A DNA stretch of 64,000 bases, from positions 8,990,001 through 9,054,000 of the forward strand of contig NC_079884.1 in NCBI RefSeq assembly GCF_029227915.1. The letters are read 5' to 3'. Under the pieces are notes generated by a model. That model was not told where the DNA came from. It saw only the letters and a program-made list of their open reading frames with translations, and searched no databases. Shown piece after piece: positions 47,201-60,400 of this stretch. The DNA comes from Hydractinia symbiolongicarpus (Eukaryota > Cnidaria > Hydrozoa > Anthoathecata > Hydractiniidae). Within the stretch, counting starts at the first letter, position 1, and each line of letters begins with the position of its first letter. The position numbers were made by a program, and so were the translations under genes.

Positions 47201-49203
47201 TGGTTGGAGTTAGTTTAGTAAGAAGCCAGTATAAGCTATATAGAGTAAAATGTGCATATTTTTTATCATATGTGACACAAAGTATAGTAGAGCAATATTG
47301 ATATCTTTAGCATAGCTAGCTATCTCTAGGCCTTAAGCTGGCTAGGTGCTAGGTGAAAACTAAGTCTCTCTCAAGCCTCTTTGGTTTGTTAATGTATTTA
47401 GGTAGTTAAAATTTTACTGCCAGTTATGACTCACTCGATCGGGTGGTCGTGAAAAATTGCCGCCAGTGCTGACTCACACGATTGGGGGTTTTACTCAATC
47501 AGGGGACACTCGCCCGATCAGGGAAAGATCCTGTGCTGACTACCGCTACTCAACATTAAAGGAATAAATTTTACATCATTGTAATAAATGTTTAAAAAAA
47601 TGTTGTTTTGGGTTGTATCAGGTTTCTCCGGGTGAAATTTTAAATTCTTTTAAAAAGCTGGAAGTTGTCCCACAGCCCCGTGGTTTTTGCGGTGTTTCCA
47701 GCAAATCGGCACCCAGGTGCTGTGGAAAACAACGAGTATAGAATATTTTTTGTCGCTTTAGCAGGCCATTTCTTGAATAAAACTATGCCAGAGCTACAAA
47801 AAGCACCCGCTAAAAAAATTACGAGTGCTATGGTGTGCGAAAAATCGCACTCGTAAGCAAAATTTACAAGTGCGATGTGAATATTTGCAAGTGCGATTGA
47901 CACTTACTATTTTTTGTTTACCGCAGCGTTACGTTATTTAAGCTGTATAGAAATGAATTTTGTAAAATGTTTTAACCACAAGTGCAAGGTTGAAACGTTG
48001 GACGAGATGATGTGTTGACAGATTTGCTATATGTTTTTGGCATCAAATATATTTCTAAACATTTTTGATTTCTCTTTCCCCTTTTAAAAAGATTTTTTAA
48101 ACTTTATTCAACATGTTTTGGTATTACATCACGAGAACATTCCTGCGAAAGCTGTATTAAGGTACAAGACACCTAACCTCTCCCATGTTCTGGTTATATT
48201 AAACTTGCATGGGTGCACACTCTTCTCGCAGTATTCTCTGTGACGATGAAGGTCGGACTGACTTGTGGCATGGTTCCAAAAGGTCTTCTGTCTTTCGTTC
48301 GAGTCTCAGTGTAATGCACCAGCCGAGCATTAGAGTGTCAGCATGAAGGAAAGGGGCCGACTTTAATGTTCTCTATACTTCTTAAACAAATCAATCACAA
48401 AGAAATGAATGTTATGTAATCAGCGTAATAGCTTTTTTCATCACTAAAAATTCACGAGTCCGAAAAAAAGCACTCGTAAATCTTTTTTCGACTGTGCTGG
48501 CGAGTGCGCGTGCGATCGCACTCGTCTCAAGGAATGGCCTGCTTTAGTGTTGGTCAGGTAACTCAAACACCAAATATTTGCGAATTCCGTCTGCCCCATA
48601 TATCATGTTGGGGGCCGTCGACAAACAGTTTTCGTCTCTGTTAACGGCAAATTGGCCACTAGACTCGGACCCCCCTCCCCAGCTCCTTAACAGCAAGCCC
48701 ATTTCCCCTACGTTAGTTTCCGTTAATGGCAAATTTTACGTTAAGTAGAATTTTGCCCCCCTCTGCGCTTTACGGAACAATCTTTGTGGAGACTTATACG
48801 AACATGAGATACATTTTTTAAACGAATTCTAGATTATGGCGGATTTTTACTGTGGAAACATTTTCTAATTTGTTGAATTTTTTTCATTTTCCCTAAAAGA
48901 AACAAAAACGGTGAGAAAGTGAAATTCGTCTCCATTTTTACATTTTTAACGACGCTTTTTAACGGCCCCTTTGTTGGCAAATGTTTGTTAATGAAAGAAC
49001 ACATTTAAAAAAGCTGAATCCTCCACCTCAAAAACCATAGCTTTTTTTTTCCAAAAGCGATTTTAGACTTTATCAAAATGGACGAAATTGTTCAAAACAA
49101 AAATTGTAGCTACGTCTTGAAGAAAGTAAAAAGAAAGACGGTGGCAAAAAAGAACTTACTTTGCTAATTGTTTAGCAATTTGATTTTTTGCCCAAGAAGC
49201 CAT
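38247..49203 (-). CDS. BLTP3: BLTP3 (UHRF1BP1/UHRF1BP1L) bridge-like lipid transfer protein, complete
   Basis: Exons in transcription order: 49203-49160, 45026-44864, 44277-44239, 43957-43866, 43713-43443, 42892-42224, 41945-41732, 41503-41397, 41255-41175 and 40895-38247. Every junction has GT/AG borders and keeps phase. The sum is 4329 nt, i.e. 1442 residues plus stop, close to the human paralogues. The N terminus (MASWAKNQIAKQLAK, then GEGELTNLELDETVL) is the chorein-type cap of VPS13-like proteins. Later family marks are YGFSEKVVDGM, DWKQSNNLRQTRI, SLDDILWVLT, VPAPNVYLQVN and WCDQMWIEF. The last, very large exon holds a low-complexity serine-rich middle and a C-terminal coiled coil (GENGRLLEDLKVVNAKV). 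Such proteins form hydrophobic bridges moving lipids between organelle membranes. Whether it equals vertebrate A or B is undecided; it probably precedes that duplication. Confidence 0.93.
46735..47545. repeat. Diverged GATCGGG-type repeats in BLTP3 intron 1
   Basis: Related blocks such as CCCGATCAGGG, GGGTGCTGACTCA and CAGTGCTGACTCACACG occur at 46732-46745, 46878-46890, 47410-47500 and 47510-47535. They suggest the two ends of one degraded transposon of about 0.8 kb. No terminal repeat was defined cleanly. Confidence 0.4.
47762..48541. mobile_element. hAT-like MITE of 780 bp in BLTP3 intron 1
   Basis: The left end CAGGCCATTTCTTGA and the right end TCAAGGAATGGCCTG are inverted, and the element is flanked by CTTTAG on both sides (47756-47761 and 48542-48547). 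Subterminal ACGAGTGCGA motifs recur on both sides (47820-47900 and 48445-48530), as is common in hAT elements. There is no transposase ORF. hAT elements usually duplicate 8 bp, so the 6-bp match may be a worn copy. Confidence 0.75.
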
Positions 49204-49589
49204 GCTGCATAACTATACATTCAACACATGATCCTTTTTTTAAATATTGGTAATTAAATATTTCATTAATATTAATGCATCAGCCTAATATAAATTTAAA
49301 TTGGTGCTCTGTCTAGAAGCCTCAACCAGCTGTCTTTCACGAAAACAAACCTAAAGGTTATACACAGGTCATTACAGGTTCACTTCCCGGTTGGTAAAAA
49401 CAAGAAGCCGTCGTCCGAACCGGATTATTTCTAGTATATTTTCCAGACTAGATAAAATTTAGTGCACATACGTGTCCCCCGATCTCATAACTTTTGAACT
49501 ACATCCCCAGGGCTCTTTTTCTCTTCCTGACAATCTAAATAGATACTGTCAGAAAGAAAACGATAGATTGGCCGTCTCAACTTTTTCCC
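49204..49589. other. 5' flank of the BLTP3 gene
   Basis: This AT-rich stretch precedes the start codon at 49203 and should contain its promoter. No motif is distinctive. Confidence 0.4.
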
Positions 49590-50757
49590 AGTGTGTCTTG
49601 CATTTAGCATCTACAGTTATTTTTTATCCTCTTTAGCATTATTTGGAGAGGAATGTTCTTTTTTTTTTGCGTCAGCACGATCTCAACCATTGGGTGGCTT
49701 AAAAAGATATTCTTATGACGGAAAAAGAAGAAATTACGAAACAATTTTTTGTGAAAGTCCCACAAAGCATATTATGACCACTTTATTCCTCATATATGTT
49801 AATGATCTACACAAAGATTCAAATGTCTTACATTCAATTTTATTCGCAGATGACATCAATCTATTTTATGCTCACAACAAAGATATAAAAATACTATTTC
49901 ACACAGCGAATGTTAAACTCTTCAAAGTGGCAGAACAATTTCAAGGCAAACAAACTGTCCTTTAAGGGGAACAGACGTCAAAATCTTGTTGTTATTTTCT
50001 TCGGTGGAAATGACAGGTATGATGAGGCGATGACAGAAATGTGTTTTTTATTGTTTATTTTTACTTTAACGTTGAATAAGAGAATTTCAATGGTTATGAT
50101 GTTATAGTTGCGTTAGACTTCCAGTATTATACTCATAGTAAGTACGTAGATCAACAAAATTAAGACCAGCCAAAGCTAGCAGGTGACTGGAAACTTTGAT
50201 ACGTTGTTGTAGATATAAAAAAAAGAACAATCCATAAAATTCTTAGAAGTTATTCTTGATAGAAATCTTACTTGTGGAAAGAAGAAAAAGTCGCATATAA
50301 TATTAACGTCTTTTTTTAAGCAAAATTTGTGGTAGATGGAGCTTTCAAAAAACATATTTTTCTTTCATACAACACTGTTATTTAGATTATGCAATGGTCA
50401 GCATCAATGTTACAAAATTACCACACTTGTTTTAAAGATACCCTCGCTCCAAATCAAAGCTTTGTTGAAAGAAACTAAAATGTACTAATTGGATACCAAC
50501 TAAATATTTATCAGACTCTTATTTTTATGGTCAAACTTGAGAACAACCTAATACCCATTTAAACAATTTCTTGAAAGATACAACATAAGTATCCTTCTTG
50601 ATTCTCACGTCTTTTAAGCCAGAAGTAACTATACAATCGCTAATCTCTATTACTAATGGAGGACCTAAACTATGGAACAAATTCCTTGATAACGACATGA
50701 CAACTTTTTCAACATTTGACCAATTCAAACGAAAACTAAAATATAAATTATATTAAA
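49590..50757 (+). pseudogene. Non-LTR retrotransposon reverse-transcriptase relic
   Basis: Around 49785-49880 the frame reads FLIYVNDLH followed by ILFADDINLFY, the RT catalytic ADD region. Around 50636-50755 it reads GGPKLWNKFL and FDQFKRKLKYKLY before a stop, the usual end of LINE ORF2 proteins. The intervening part is broken by frameshifts and a deletion. The relic lies between the BLTP3 and UBC9-like genes, and its RT differs from the LINE at 52-56 kb. Confidence 0.75.
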
Positions 50758-51409
50758 CCCTGACAATGAACTACAGATTTTTTAGATCACACACTTTTTA
50801 TAGATTCTACATTATAACAGCTATCGTTGTGTATTATTTTTACATAAAAATGTATAAAATGAAAAAATGTAACCATAATGGAAATTCTTTAACAACGAAA
50901 TAACTATAATAAAAAAAAATTATTATTACATTATCATTACACCATTATATTATGTTTATTTATAATTATATGATGTCGTGTTACGGTTAATGTCCTTTTG
51001 GCATTGTACGTGAATTTAAAGCCTCCCCGTCTCTTAATATTTTTAAAACGTTCATTCTTTTTTCTACGGCAAGAGAAAGTAAAATAATAAGAGAAATTGA
51101 TAAAAGCTCCTCATTTCATTAATACGATAAATTAATTTTTATATATGTATTAACAACTTACTCTCTCGAGTTTCATAGAATATTTTGTGCCAATGCTGTG
51201 AGTAAAGGATTGAAAACTTAAGAATATAGAAAATTTACGATATTAAAGATCATGAAAATTAAGCTCAGCTAGACATATTTCAAAAAAGTTATAAAAAGCC
51301 TCGCGCATTTTCAATTTTTTTAAACATCAAAATGACCACGTACGCCTTTTTTCCTCGACAAATGTTCTGGTCTGTAGATTTCTCGTATGTACCGCGAATT
51401 CATTTCAGC
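50758..51409. other. Likely promoter region of the UBC9-like gene
   Basis: AT-rich, with no ORF of interest. The sequence from about 51040 to 51409 should hold the promoter and 5' UTR of the gene at 51410. An in-frame ATG exists at 51332 but would add a hydrophobic, unrelated leader. Confidence 0.35.
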
Positions 51410-54400
51410 ATGGCATCCATAAACACCAACAACAGCGTTAATGCAAAGGAGAGACTGGAAGAAGAATACAAGGCCTGGCAAAGAAGCCACCCACATGTGA
51501 GAGCAAGTATAATTTTTCTGTTTGTAGGAATTTGAGAAGTTTGCTTCTATATATAAAGCCAGCTAGCTAAGTAGAGAGATAGAGATATGCATATTTTGCA
51601 TCTATCTAGCTAGCTAGCTAGCCTCTCACAAATCTTGCGATTGGTTCAACCAGTAATATGATGCTAACTCGACCGCAAGAATCTCCCCAGTTTCCCTCAA
51701 ATGACTTGGAGTAACCCTTGGGTCATTCAATTGCCCATAATAAATCGCTGTCAAGGGGAATCGAACCCCGGTCTCCTGCACAAAGTTAGAGAGTGATAAC
51801 CACTAAACTACGATGCCTATAAGGTCGTCATCAAAAATATGTTGTGTTTGTGTCCTCCAACCGACTCCGTTTTGTATTAAAAACTCGAGTCAGTAAGTCG
51901 GAAAAAGACCGGGAAAAAATTTCACAAGATATTTTTCAAAAATAACTTTTTTTTCGCCAGAACTAACTTATGCAAAATTGACAAAAACTCGCGAAAATTA
52001 ATAATAATAATAATAATAATAAATATTTAAAGTGGCTAGCCCAGAAAATCACAAAAACCTATAGTTAGTGGATTGTTTCCACTGGGGGCCACTAGAACAA
52101 AAAAGAAACAAAAAATGATAAACCTTAGACTGCCTCAGCTCAATCAAACATAGTAACATTTATAATCTCTGAAAATTGAAAAGAAAAAGAATAAAAAACA
52201 AAAATTAAAAAGTTAAAAAGTGATCTCCATTAGAATTTGCCAAATACATTAGAGATGGAAGTCTTAAACGAAAGCAGACTTCCATCACAGGCCACTTGGT
52301 CTGCAAGATTATTTCACACTTTTGCAGCTCTAAATGGGAAGGCTTTTTTGCCAAATTCCGTGTTGACCAAGGGAAGTGTGAACCTGTTTTTTGAAGCTCC
52401 TCTTGTTTGATGATTATGACAGTTTTTTGTCAAAAGGAATTTTGAGCGCATGTAATCAGGAGCAATGTGATTCATGGCTTTGAAAACTAATATGGCATCG
52501 TTTTTGATGAGTAAATTATTTATTGAATATTCCCTCTCTTTCCCAAGAAAGGTATGGACACATTTTAATCGTTTTTCTAGTTTTCCCAATCTACCTTGGG
52601 TGGCACAAGCCCATGCCGAGGAGCAGTAGTTGAAATATGGCATGACAAGTGCATTAATTAAAAGGTTTTTTGTGTGAGGTGTTAAACAGGATGCAATGGT
52701 TCTAATTTTAGAATATTTAATTAGTATTTTTCTATTTATGTCATTAATGTGCTTTTCCCATTGCATTTTTTGATCAAATGTTACCCCAAGATATTTAACT
52801 TTTTCGCTCCTCTTCAAAGGAATACCCATATAGTTGATAGTTTTGTTCTCAACTTTTTTTAACTGGCTGTGGTTCCTGAAAAAGATTGTTTCAGTTTTGT
52901 CCGTATTAATAGTCATTTTGTTATTATTCAGCCAGAGGTCGACTTGCGAAAGTTCTAACTCGACCTGGGAGACAAGGGTATCCAAGTTTTTATGAGACGA
53001 AATAATTATTGTATCATCTGCATATAGATGGTGGTAGTTTGAATTGATGACAGATTTTAAGTCATCAATATACAAAAGAAAGAGCAGGGGCCCCAACACA
53101 GATCCCTGCGGCACCCCAAAAGCGTCTTCATGAAGCAGATCTGATCCTGTGTCGTTTACAAGAGTCAGCTGCATTCGGCCCGTTAAGTAGGACTTGAACC
53201 AGTCAAAGGCAGCATCTCTGATGCCAAAACACCATAGTTTTTTTAACAAAATTTTATGATCAACAGTGTCAAAAGCTTTTTTAAGGTCAATGAGCACAGC
53301 ACAAACAAAGTTATGTTGGTCGAGCTCAGTAAGAATAAAATCAGAGACATCGACTACTTCAGTTTCTGTGGAAAAGAGTTTTCGAAATCCGGACTGTCTG
53401 TCATTCAGGAAGTTGTGCTCAGAAATAAAATGAGACATTTGCTCATGCACTAACTTTTCAAAAATTTTCATAGGAATTGGCAAAATGGAGATAGGCCGAT
53501 AATTAGTAGGATCTGTTTTATTGCCACTTTTATAAATAGGCGAGACCCTTTTAGTCTTCCAACATTTAGGTACATAACCAGTAAATAAAGATTTGTTGAA
53601 AAGACTTGATAAATAAATACTTAAAACTGACGAACCTGCTTTTAGCAGTCGTGAACCAATTCCGTCCAAGCCTCTAGCTTTATTAAGTTTTAGTGAACTA
53701 ATTATTTTTTCGACACTTTTGGTCTCAATACGAGCCCACGGAAAATCGTGTCCGCTAACAGGTGGATTAACATTAGTAGTGTCAGAAGAAAATTTAGAGG
53801 CTAGTTTGGCACCAACACTGACAAAAAATGAATTGAATGTGTTGGAAATTTCTTTTGGGTGAGAAGTTTCTGTACCATCGTTTTACTACTCGTTTTATCG
53901 AGGTAGTATTGCCTGACTTATCAGGAACCAGTTTTTTTAGGGTTTTCCAAAGTTGTTTTGGCCGTTTTTGAAAGTCCTGCAAAACGTCATTATAGTACTC
54001 GTTTTTAAGTCGATTTTTGAGACCTATTACCTGGTTCCTTTTTTGTTTGAAAGCTTCCCGGTCTATGATGGATTTTGTTTTTGATGCTTTCCGTTTCAAG
54101 AAGTCTCTTTCTTTGATGGCTATTATTAATTCATCAGTGACCCATGCCTCAACACGGCCTGAAAATCTATGTGTTTTGAAAGGGGCATGTTTGTCAGCCA
54201 CTGTTTTAACATTTTTATTCAGTTTCTCACATGCTTCATCATAATTATTAAAATATGACCAGTCTAAATTCCTGAGGTCCTTCAGAAAAGCCTCTTCACT
54301 GCAGTTCTTGTAGCTACGAACCTTGCATGTTTTAGGTTCAAATTTTGGCCTTTTGAATTTTCTGATCACATAAACTAAATTGTGATCACTGATGCCTAAA

Positions 54401-57400
54401 TCCATGACACCAGTTTTAGAAATACAAGAACTGTTAGAAAGTCTATAAGAGTGCTACTATTTTCAGTAACACGAGTTGGCTCCGTAATATGTTGTTTTAG
54501 GAAAAGAGTTGAGCATAATTCCTTTATTTTGGAGGAAAGAGCATATTTTGAAAGCATGTTACAGTTAAAATCTCCCAAGATAAAAACTTCTTTTTCTTTT
54601 GGGAGCTTGTTAAAACACTGTTTAAAATGAGTACACAGGTTTTCGCTACTCTGCAAATCACTACCTCCAGGTGGCCTGTAAACCCCACACACGTAAATAG
54701 GTTTAGTTTTTTTCAGGCACACTTTCACCCATAGTGATTCAACATTTTCGAAGTAAAGGTGTTTCAAAAGGTGTCTATCCAAGTTTTCATTAACAAAAAT
54801 TAGAACACCCCCACCTCGTCTATTCCGATCATTCCTATAACAAACATAGCCATCAATTTTAACGTCATTGTCAGTGATGGTGTCATCAATTTTGGTTTCA
54901 CAGATGGAGAATACATCAAGTTTTGTTTGATGTAGCAGAAGTTTAACATAGTCTAGTTTGGATGACAGACCATTAATGTTGAGATGGGCCATTTTTAAGC
55001 CCTTCCCATTTCTGATTGCCTCAAAATCAAAGTTTTCATCAATAGTATTATTGATGTTGTCCGGAATTTCGTCACCAAATGACTCCTCATTAGCAAAGGG
55101 CAAATTACGAGAAAGACAGGGACTGCAAACGAAAAACAGTTTATCTTCAGGAGTCTTCATAAATTGTTGATATTTTTTATCAGAAATACGCTCACATTTT
55201 TTATGAGCCCATAATCCACACTTGTCACAAGAAAGTGCTTTGTGTGTTTTTGCCACAGGTTTTAAGCATGAAGAACAGGGATACTAAACAGGACCTGGGT
55301 TGAGGCAGATGTCCCCTGACAAGAGGATTAAAAAATAGAAATACTTGTGCCTGCTTGGCTTAAGTTTTGATAAAGCCATTAATTTTAATTGGAGAGTGAG
55401 CTGGCTTTCAGAAACTGTATTGCAGGCATCAAGTGAAGAGATAGAAAAGAAACTCCTATCTAGTCGACTCAATTCGTTGTTGTTGGGTGAGCTACTTTTG
55501 AACGAAGGTTTTGTATTGCTCAAAAATACAACGAACACAAAAATCAGTTTTAGCGTAAATGTTTGGTTTCCTACCTGAGCAAAGTTATTTTTAAGTCGTA
55601 GAGAGATCATTCTACGGCTATGTGCTCTTCCAAAACTATGTTTGAAGGATCTGAGGCAAGCCCATTTCCTTACGATGTTACACAGAAGGAGCAGCAGGAA
55701 CCCACAACACAGCAAAGCTACCATATTAGATGATAGATGGATAAAAAACTGACTGGGATAAAAACAATTTATTAACAAAAACAATAATTTAAAAACTTAC
55801 AAAACAACAAATTAAAGAAATGAAAAGATATAAATGAAGTAAAGAAGGCAGTACAATATATAATAAATCAAAAAGGACTTAGCTGTCAAAGCAGGAGCTC
55901 TTCAAGCTTTAGTCTTCTTTTTTCTTTCTTCGACTTAGCGCGCCAAGACCGGAGCGTTTTAGATACGTCCGACCTCAACGAGAGCTAAGCACGGAACGTG
56001 AGTTCACTCCTAAGATTCAATTTCAATTTATTTTATTTGTCACAGAAAAGTTGAAACTACAGTGGGTATAATAAACAATATATTACTAGTTACATATAGT
56101 TATATTTCAGTGGCTGGAGACCAACACTATAGAGAGGGTAATAGTAACGTGAAGGCTGTTCGACTCAACTAAGGACACCAACCCAGCTTTAGCCAGAGGA
56201 CTGGCCCATTTTTAGAAGGGACGGCCTGTTAAAAGACAGGTCAGTGCGATTGCTGTTGAGATGGCCCATCTATTGACGGGCCCGGCCCAACTTTGGACAA
56301 ATGTATGCAAATTCGTCTGAAGTTGGTACAGGCCTAACTATTGACAAAGGAATCTCCTGCTTTTATTTGATGGGACAAACTCAACTGTACACAAAAAACT
56401 CTTGCAATTTTAGAAAATGTGTCATAAGATGGGACGGGCCTAACTACAACAAACATTTGCCGTGCTTTTAAAAAAATTGTGTCACAAGATGGAACAGGCC
56501 TAACTATTGGCAAAGAACTTGTGCTTTCAAAAATCATACCAAAAAAGAAACAGGCCTAACTATTGACACTTTTAAGAAACATATGCAACATTGGCCAGAC
56601 TCCCAGAAAAAATTGAAGACAAGCCTAGCGCAACTGGACAAATGCTGTATCTATAGAAGAGGACTAAAGAGAATAAAATATATATGAAGAGAATAAATCA
56701 TGAATTCTTTAAAGATAATCTATTACAAATATAGCTACAGTAATGAGCTATACAAATATACCATGTCATAAATTATTTTTCTTAAAATTTAAACTAACAC
56801 AGACGTATATAGACAAAGAAATTTGATATGGGAATTAATAGCACAGTCGGTAGAGCATTCGACTCATGTCCAAGTAGTAGAAATGTCCAAGAGATAGATC
56901 ACTTAGATAGAAGAGAAACTCCTATCTAAGTGACTCATTTTGTTGTTGTTGGGTGAGCTTTACCTTTGTAAGAAGGTTTTGTATTGCTCAAAAATACAAC
57001 TAACACAAAAATCAGTTTTAGTGGTTTTAGTGGTTGCGGGGTTTCCTACCTGAGTAAAGTTTTTTTTAAGTCGTAGGTAGATCATTCTACAATTATGTGC
57101 TCTTACAAAACTTATTTAAAGGATCTGAGGCAAGCCTATTTCCTTACGATTTTACAAAGAAGGAGCGCAGTAGGAACCCACAACACAGCAAAGCTACCAT
57201 ATTAATGATAAATGGATTAAAAACTGACTGAGATAAAAACAATTTATTAACAAAAACAATAGTTAAGAACTAATAAAACAACAATTTAAAGAAATAAAAA
57301 ATATATAAATGAAGTAGAGAATACAGTGCAATATATAATAAATCAAAAGGACTTTAGCTGTGAAAGCAGGAGCTCTTCAAGCTTTAGTCTTCTTTCTTCG

Positions 57401-60400
57401 ACTTAGCGTGCCATGATCGAAGTGTTTTAGATACATCAGACCATACCTAATAAAATGTTGGGGCCTTTTTATTTGGCAAATAATTTCAAATAAATGTTAT
57501 TTAAAACAACGTGGATGTTCTGCCAGTATCGACAGAATAAGTCGGGGTGTTTATTCTACTGATATTAGTACCTTAAAAACCACCCCCTGCTACCATTTGT
57601 TAAACTCGCAATATGTGTATGACTATCTTGTAGGTTATTTTTGAAAACTCGTAAATGTTAATAGAGATAGTTAAACCCACCACTATATATTAATACCTAT
57701 AAATATACAAACATATAATAAACATAAATGAACTGCATTGTTAGAGTCAGACAGTAGAATGTTAACATTCCCATTCTCTCTTTTCTCGCAACCAATAATA
57801 TAAACATACGGCTGCAAATGCATAGCGACACTGCAAATGCCCCGAAACAAAATCAAAACATAACCAAAGGTTCATAACAGAAGTGTGTAAATAGTGTCTC
57901 TATCCGACGTTTCCAGTTTCCAAAACAGCTGTCAGCTTTGTTGGGTCTGCACCAACTTTTGTCAATGGATCTGCAAGTTGCATGGATGTAGGAATCCATT
58001 TCACGCTGGATAGTTCTTCTCTCAAAATCATTTCTTTTATAACAGAAATATCAACCCTGAGTCGGCGCTCTGCAGCCATTGTTGTTGAGTAAGTATTTCG
58101 GTAAAGAGATTCATTATCAGTTAATGCATGAATCTGAATGTGCTTACATTGCGTGTTTGGTATGGAAATCATTTCAGTAAGAACTTGTGACATAAAGTAT
58201 GCAGCATCAAGAGCATCCACCATGGCACTTGTTTCAGCAGCAAGTGTACTTCTAACAACACGTCGAATAGTTTTGCTACTCCAAACTAATGGGCACACCT
58301 TCCCTTTATTATCAGAGAGGAACACCACATATCCTCCTGAAGTTTGACCTGATGACAAATTTGCCAACGATGCATCACTGTAGCATATGGTGGAGCAATT
58401 TTTCAATGATTCAAGGCTAGGGAAATGAATCTTTAATGGATTACCTTTGATTCTTTGAAGCACTTTATTTGCTTTCAAGATATTAGACACAGTAGGAGCT
58501 TTCATAGTCGAGCTCAATACAGAAATATCGAAGGCAATATGCGGGCAAGTATGTGTAGCAGTCCAGTTTAACTGACCAACCAATCTGCAATTGTAAGAAG
58601 ATTCAGTCTTGTTACAAATGGAATCTTTCTGAAGTTGACGTTCTCGGGTGATTGGAATTTGATCAATTTTTTCAATATAATCCAATTGGTTAAGTGATAG
58701 CTGTCCAGATTCACTCTGGCTGATATTAATACCAACATATTTAAAATGTGATGATGCTGAATAACCAACTTGAAATATTTGGTAAAGCTTATCTATGACA
58801 TCAGCTTTGAAAACATCAGTACCAGACCAAAGGAAATCATCAACATGTGCTTGTAACACACCAGACAATTGATCATTTTTATCTTTCCAATAAAAAACAC
58901 CATAATCAATAGTTGATCTATGACATCCTAAATTTTGTAATGCTTCCCATACTGCAAAATACCACATACGAGCAGCATCATTTAGACCGTACACACATTT
59001 TTCTAACTTCCAGAGTGTGTTTGGAAGGGGTACGTCACATGGTGGAACAATAAAGACATCCCGTTGTATTGGTTTGCCTTGGAGAAAAGCTGCTTTTATG
59101 TCAATAGAATTTAGTGTCCATTGTTTGCTGGCAATTATAGAAAGCACTAGTCTCATACATTCTTTACTGCCAGTTGGTGAGTCAGCAGGTATGTTAATAT
59201 TTTCCTGAAAGCCTCGGATGACATATCTTGCTTTCGGTACAAGTTTTCCGTCAACAATTTTTCGGGTACATACCCACCTACCAGTTAGTCTGGGTTGACC
59301 TACATCTGGAACCTCTTGGTAAACTTCATACTGTTTCCATTTTTCAAGTTCTGCACTCTTGGCATTCTTGAACTCATCTGGTGCGTTGAAGCATACGGCA
59401 ACACACATCTCTTCTTCACAATTAGAAGGAGTAGAGGGATCACCTCCTGTTGGGTCTGACTCAATTTCGACTAACTTCCATTCTGATACATCACTCCAAT
59501 CCATAGAATAATCATGGTCAGAGTGATCTCGAACGTTTTCCCAATCTTTGTGGATCCCACCCTTTTTTCCAGCAGGGCCTAGAATTTTTACTTCTTTCCA
59601 TTCTCCATCAGGATATTTGTATTGCACTGTCTGTTGTCTTTTTGGGAGGGACATCTTGGATCTGGCAACAGGACCAGATTCTGGTTGCTGAATTGAGCTT
59701 TCTGGTTGGTGAGTTGCAACATGTTCAGTAAAATGTTGTACTTCCTGTTCAGTTTCTTCTTCTGCAATGTGGTGCTGTTCATACCCTGATTCCAGATTTT
59801 GAGTAATATCTGACTGACTATTTCCTGCTGCTTGTGGTGAGGAATCTGGTTGTGACAAGGAGTGACTAATTTTATTAACAAGTTGCAGACGACATGGATG
59901 AACACGACGAAGAACACTGCCATGACGAATCATTACAACTTTACCATCTGCACCAATGACAGTAGCAGGCCCTTGCCAACGCCGATCGTCTGGTAGTTTA
60001 TAGAAGACTTGGTTACCAGGCTGATAGAAGATATCTGCATACTCGCGAACAGGATGTTTTAATGCCTTGCGAAGCTTTGAGCTTATTTCTGCTTGCACGA
60101 AAGCTTTTCTGGCTGCAGCAATGGCATTAAGATGCTGGGCTATTACAGAGCTGGTAGTAATGCCTTCCAAGGCCGGGAGTTTATCATGGAAAGCTGATGG
60201 CAGTCTAGGATTTTGACCTATTGCTAACTGTGCTGATGTAAATCCATTTACAAACATACAGCAATTTTGTACAGATATAGCATACTGCAATGCCAGTGAT
60301 TCTGATAGCTTCGGGTGATCTTCCAGCATTTTTTCCATCATAATATCTATAATTGCATGATTCCGTTCATTCAGACCATTTGCCCAAGGACTATAAGCAG

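Larger units (their letters stand above)
52000..55980 (-). mobile_element. CR1/L2-like LINE with 2A-like signature, nearly complete
   Basis: Minus-strand order: a 5' part (about 55980-55785), a leader ORF ending in an NPGP motif (55784-55284), a PHD-like zinc finger, an apurinic endonuclease, a linker and a reverse transcriptase. The 3' end is an ATT-repeat tail (51998-52024) as in L2/CR1-like elements. Damage is light: a stop after NPGP, a frameshift in the endonuclease near 54400, one between 53670 and 53890, and a stop at 52311-52313 where a tryptophan would be expected. This suggests a recent insertion. It lies in intron 1 of the UBC9-like gene, opposite to its transcription. Confidence 0.88.

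Noticed and set aside
48200-48340. Another tRNA-derived SINE around TTCGAGTCTC
   Set aside because: Only a weak B-box-like string is present, with no A box and no second copy in the window.
51332-51409. Earlier in-frame ATG for the UBC9-like protein
   Set aside because: The added 26 residues are hydrophobic and aromatic and have no counterpart in UBC9, which begins close to its first helix.
51750-51822. tRNA gene on the minus strand
   Set aside because: A and B boxes are present but the anticodon arm does not fold, and the sequence continues into a SINE body found elsewhere.
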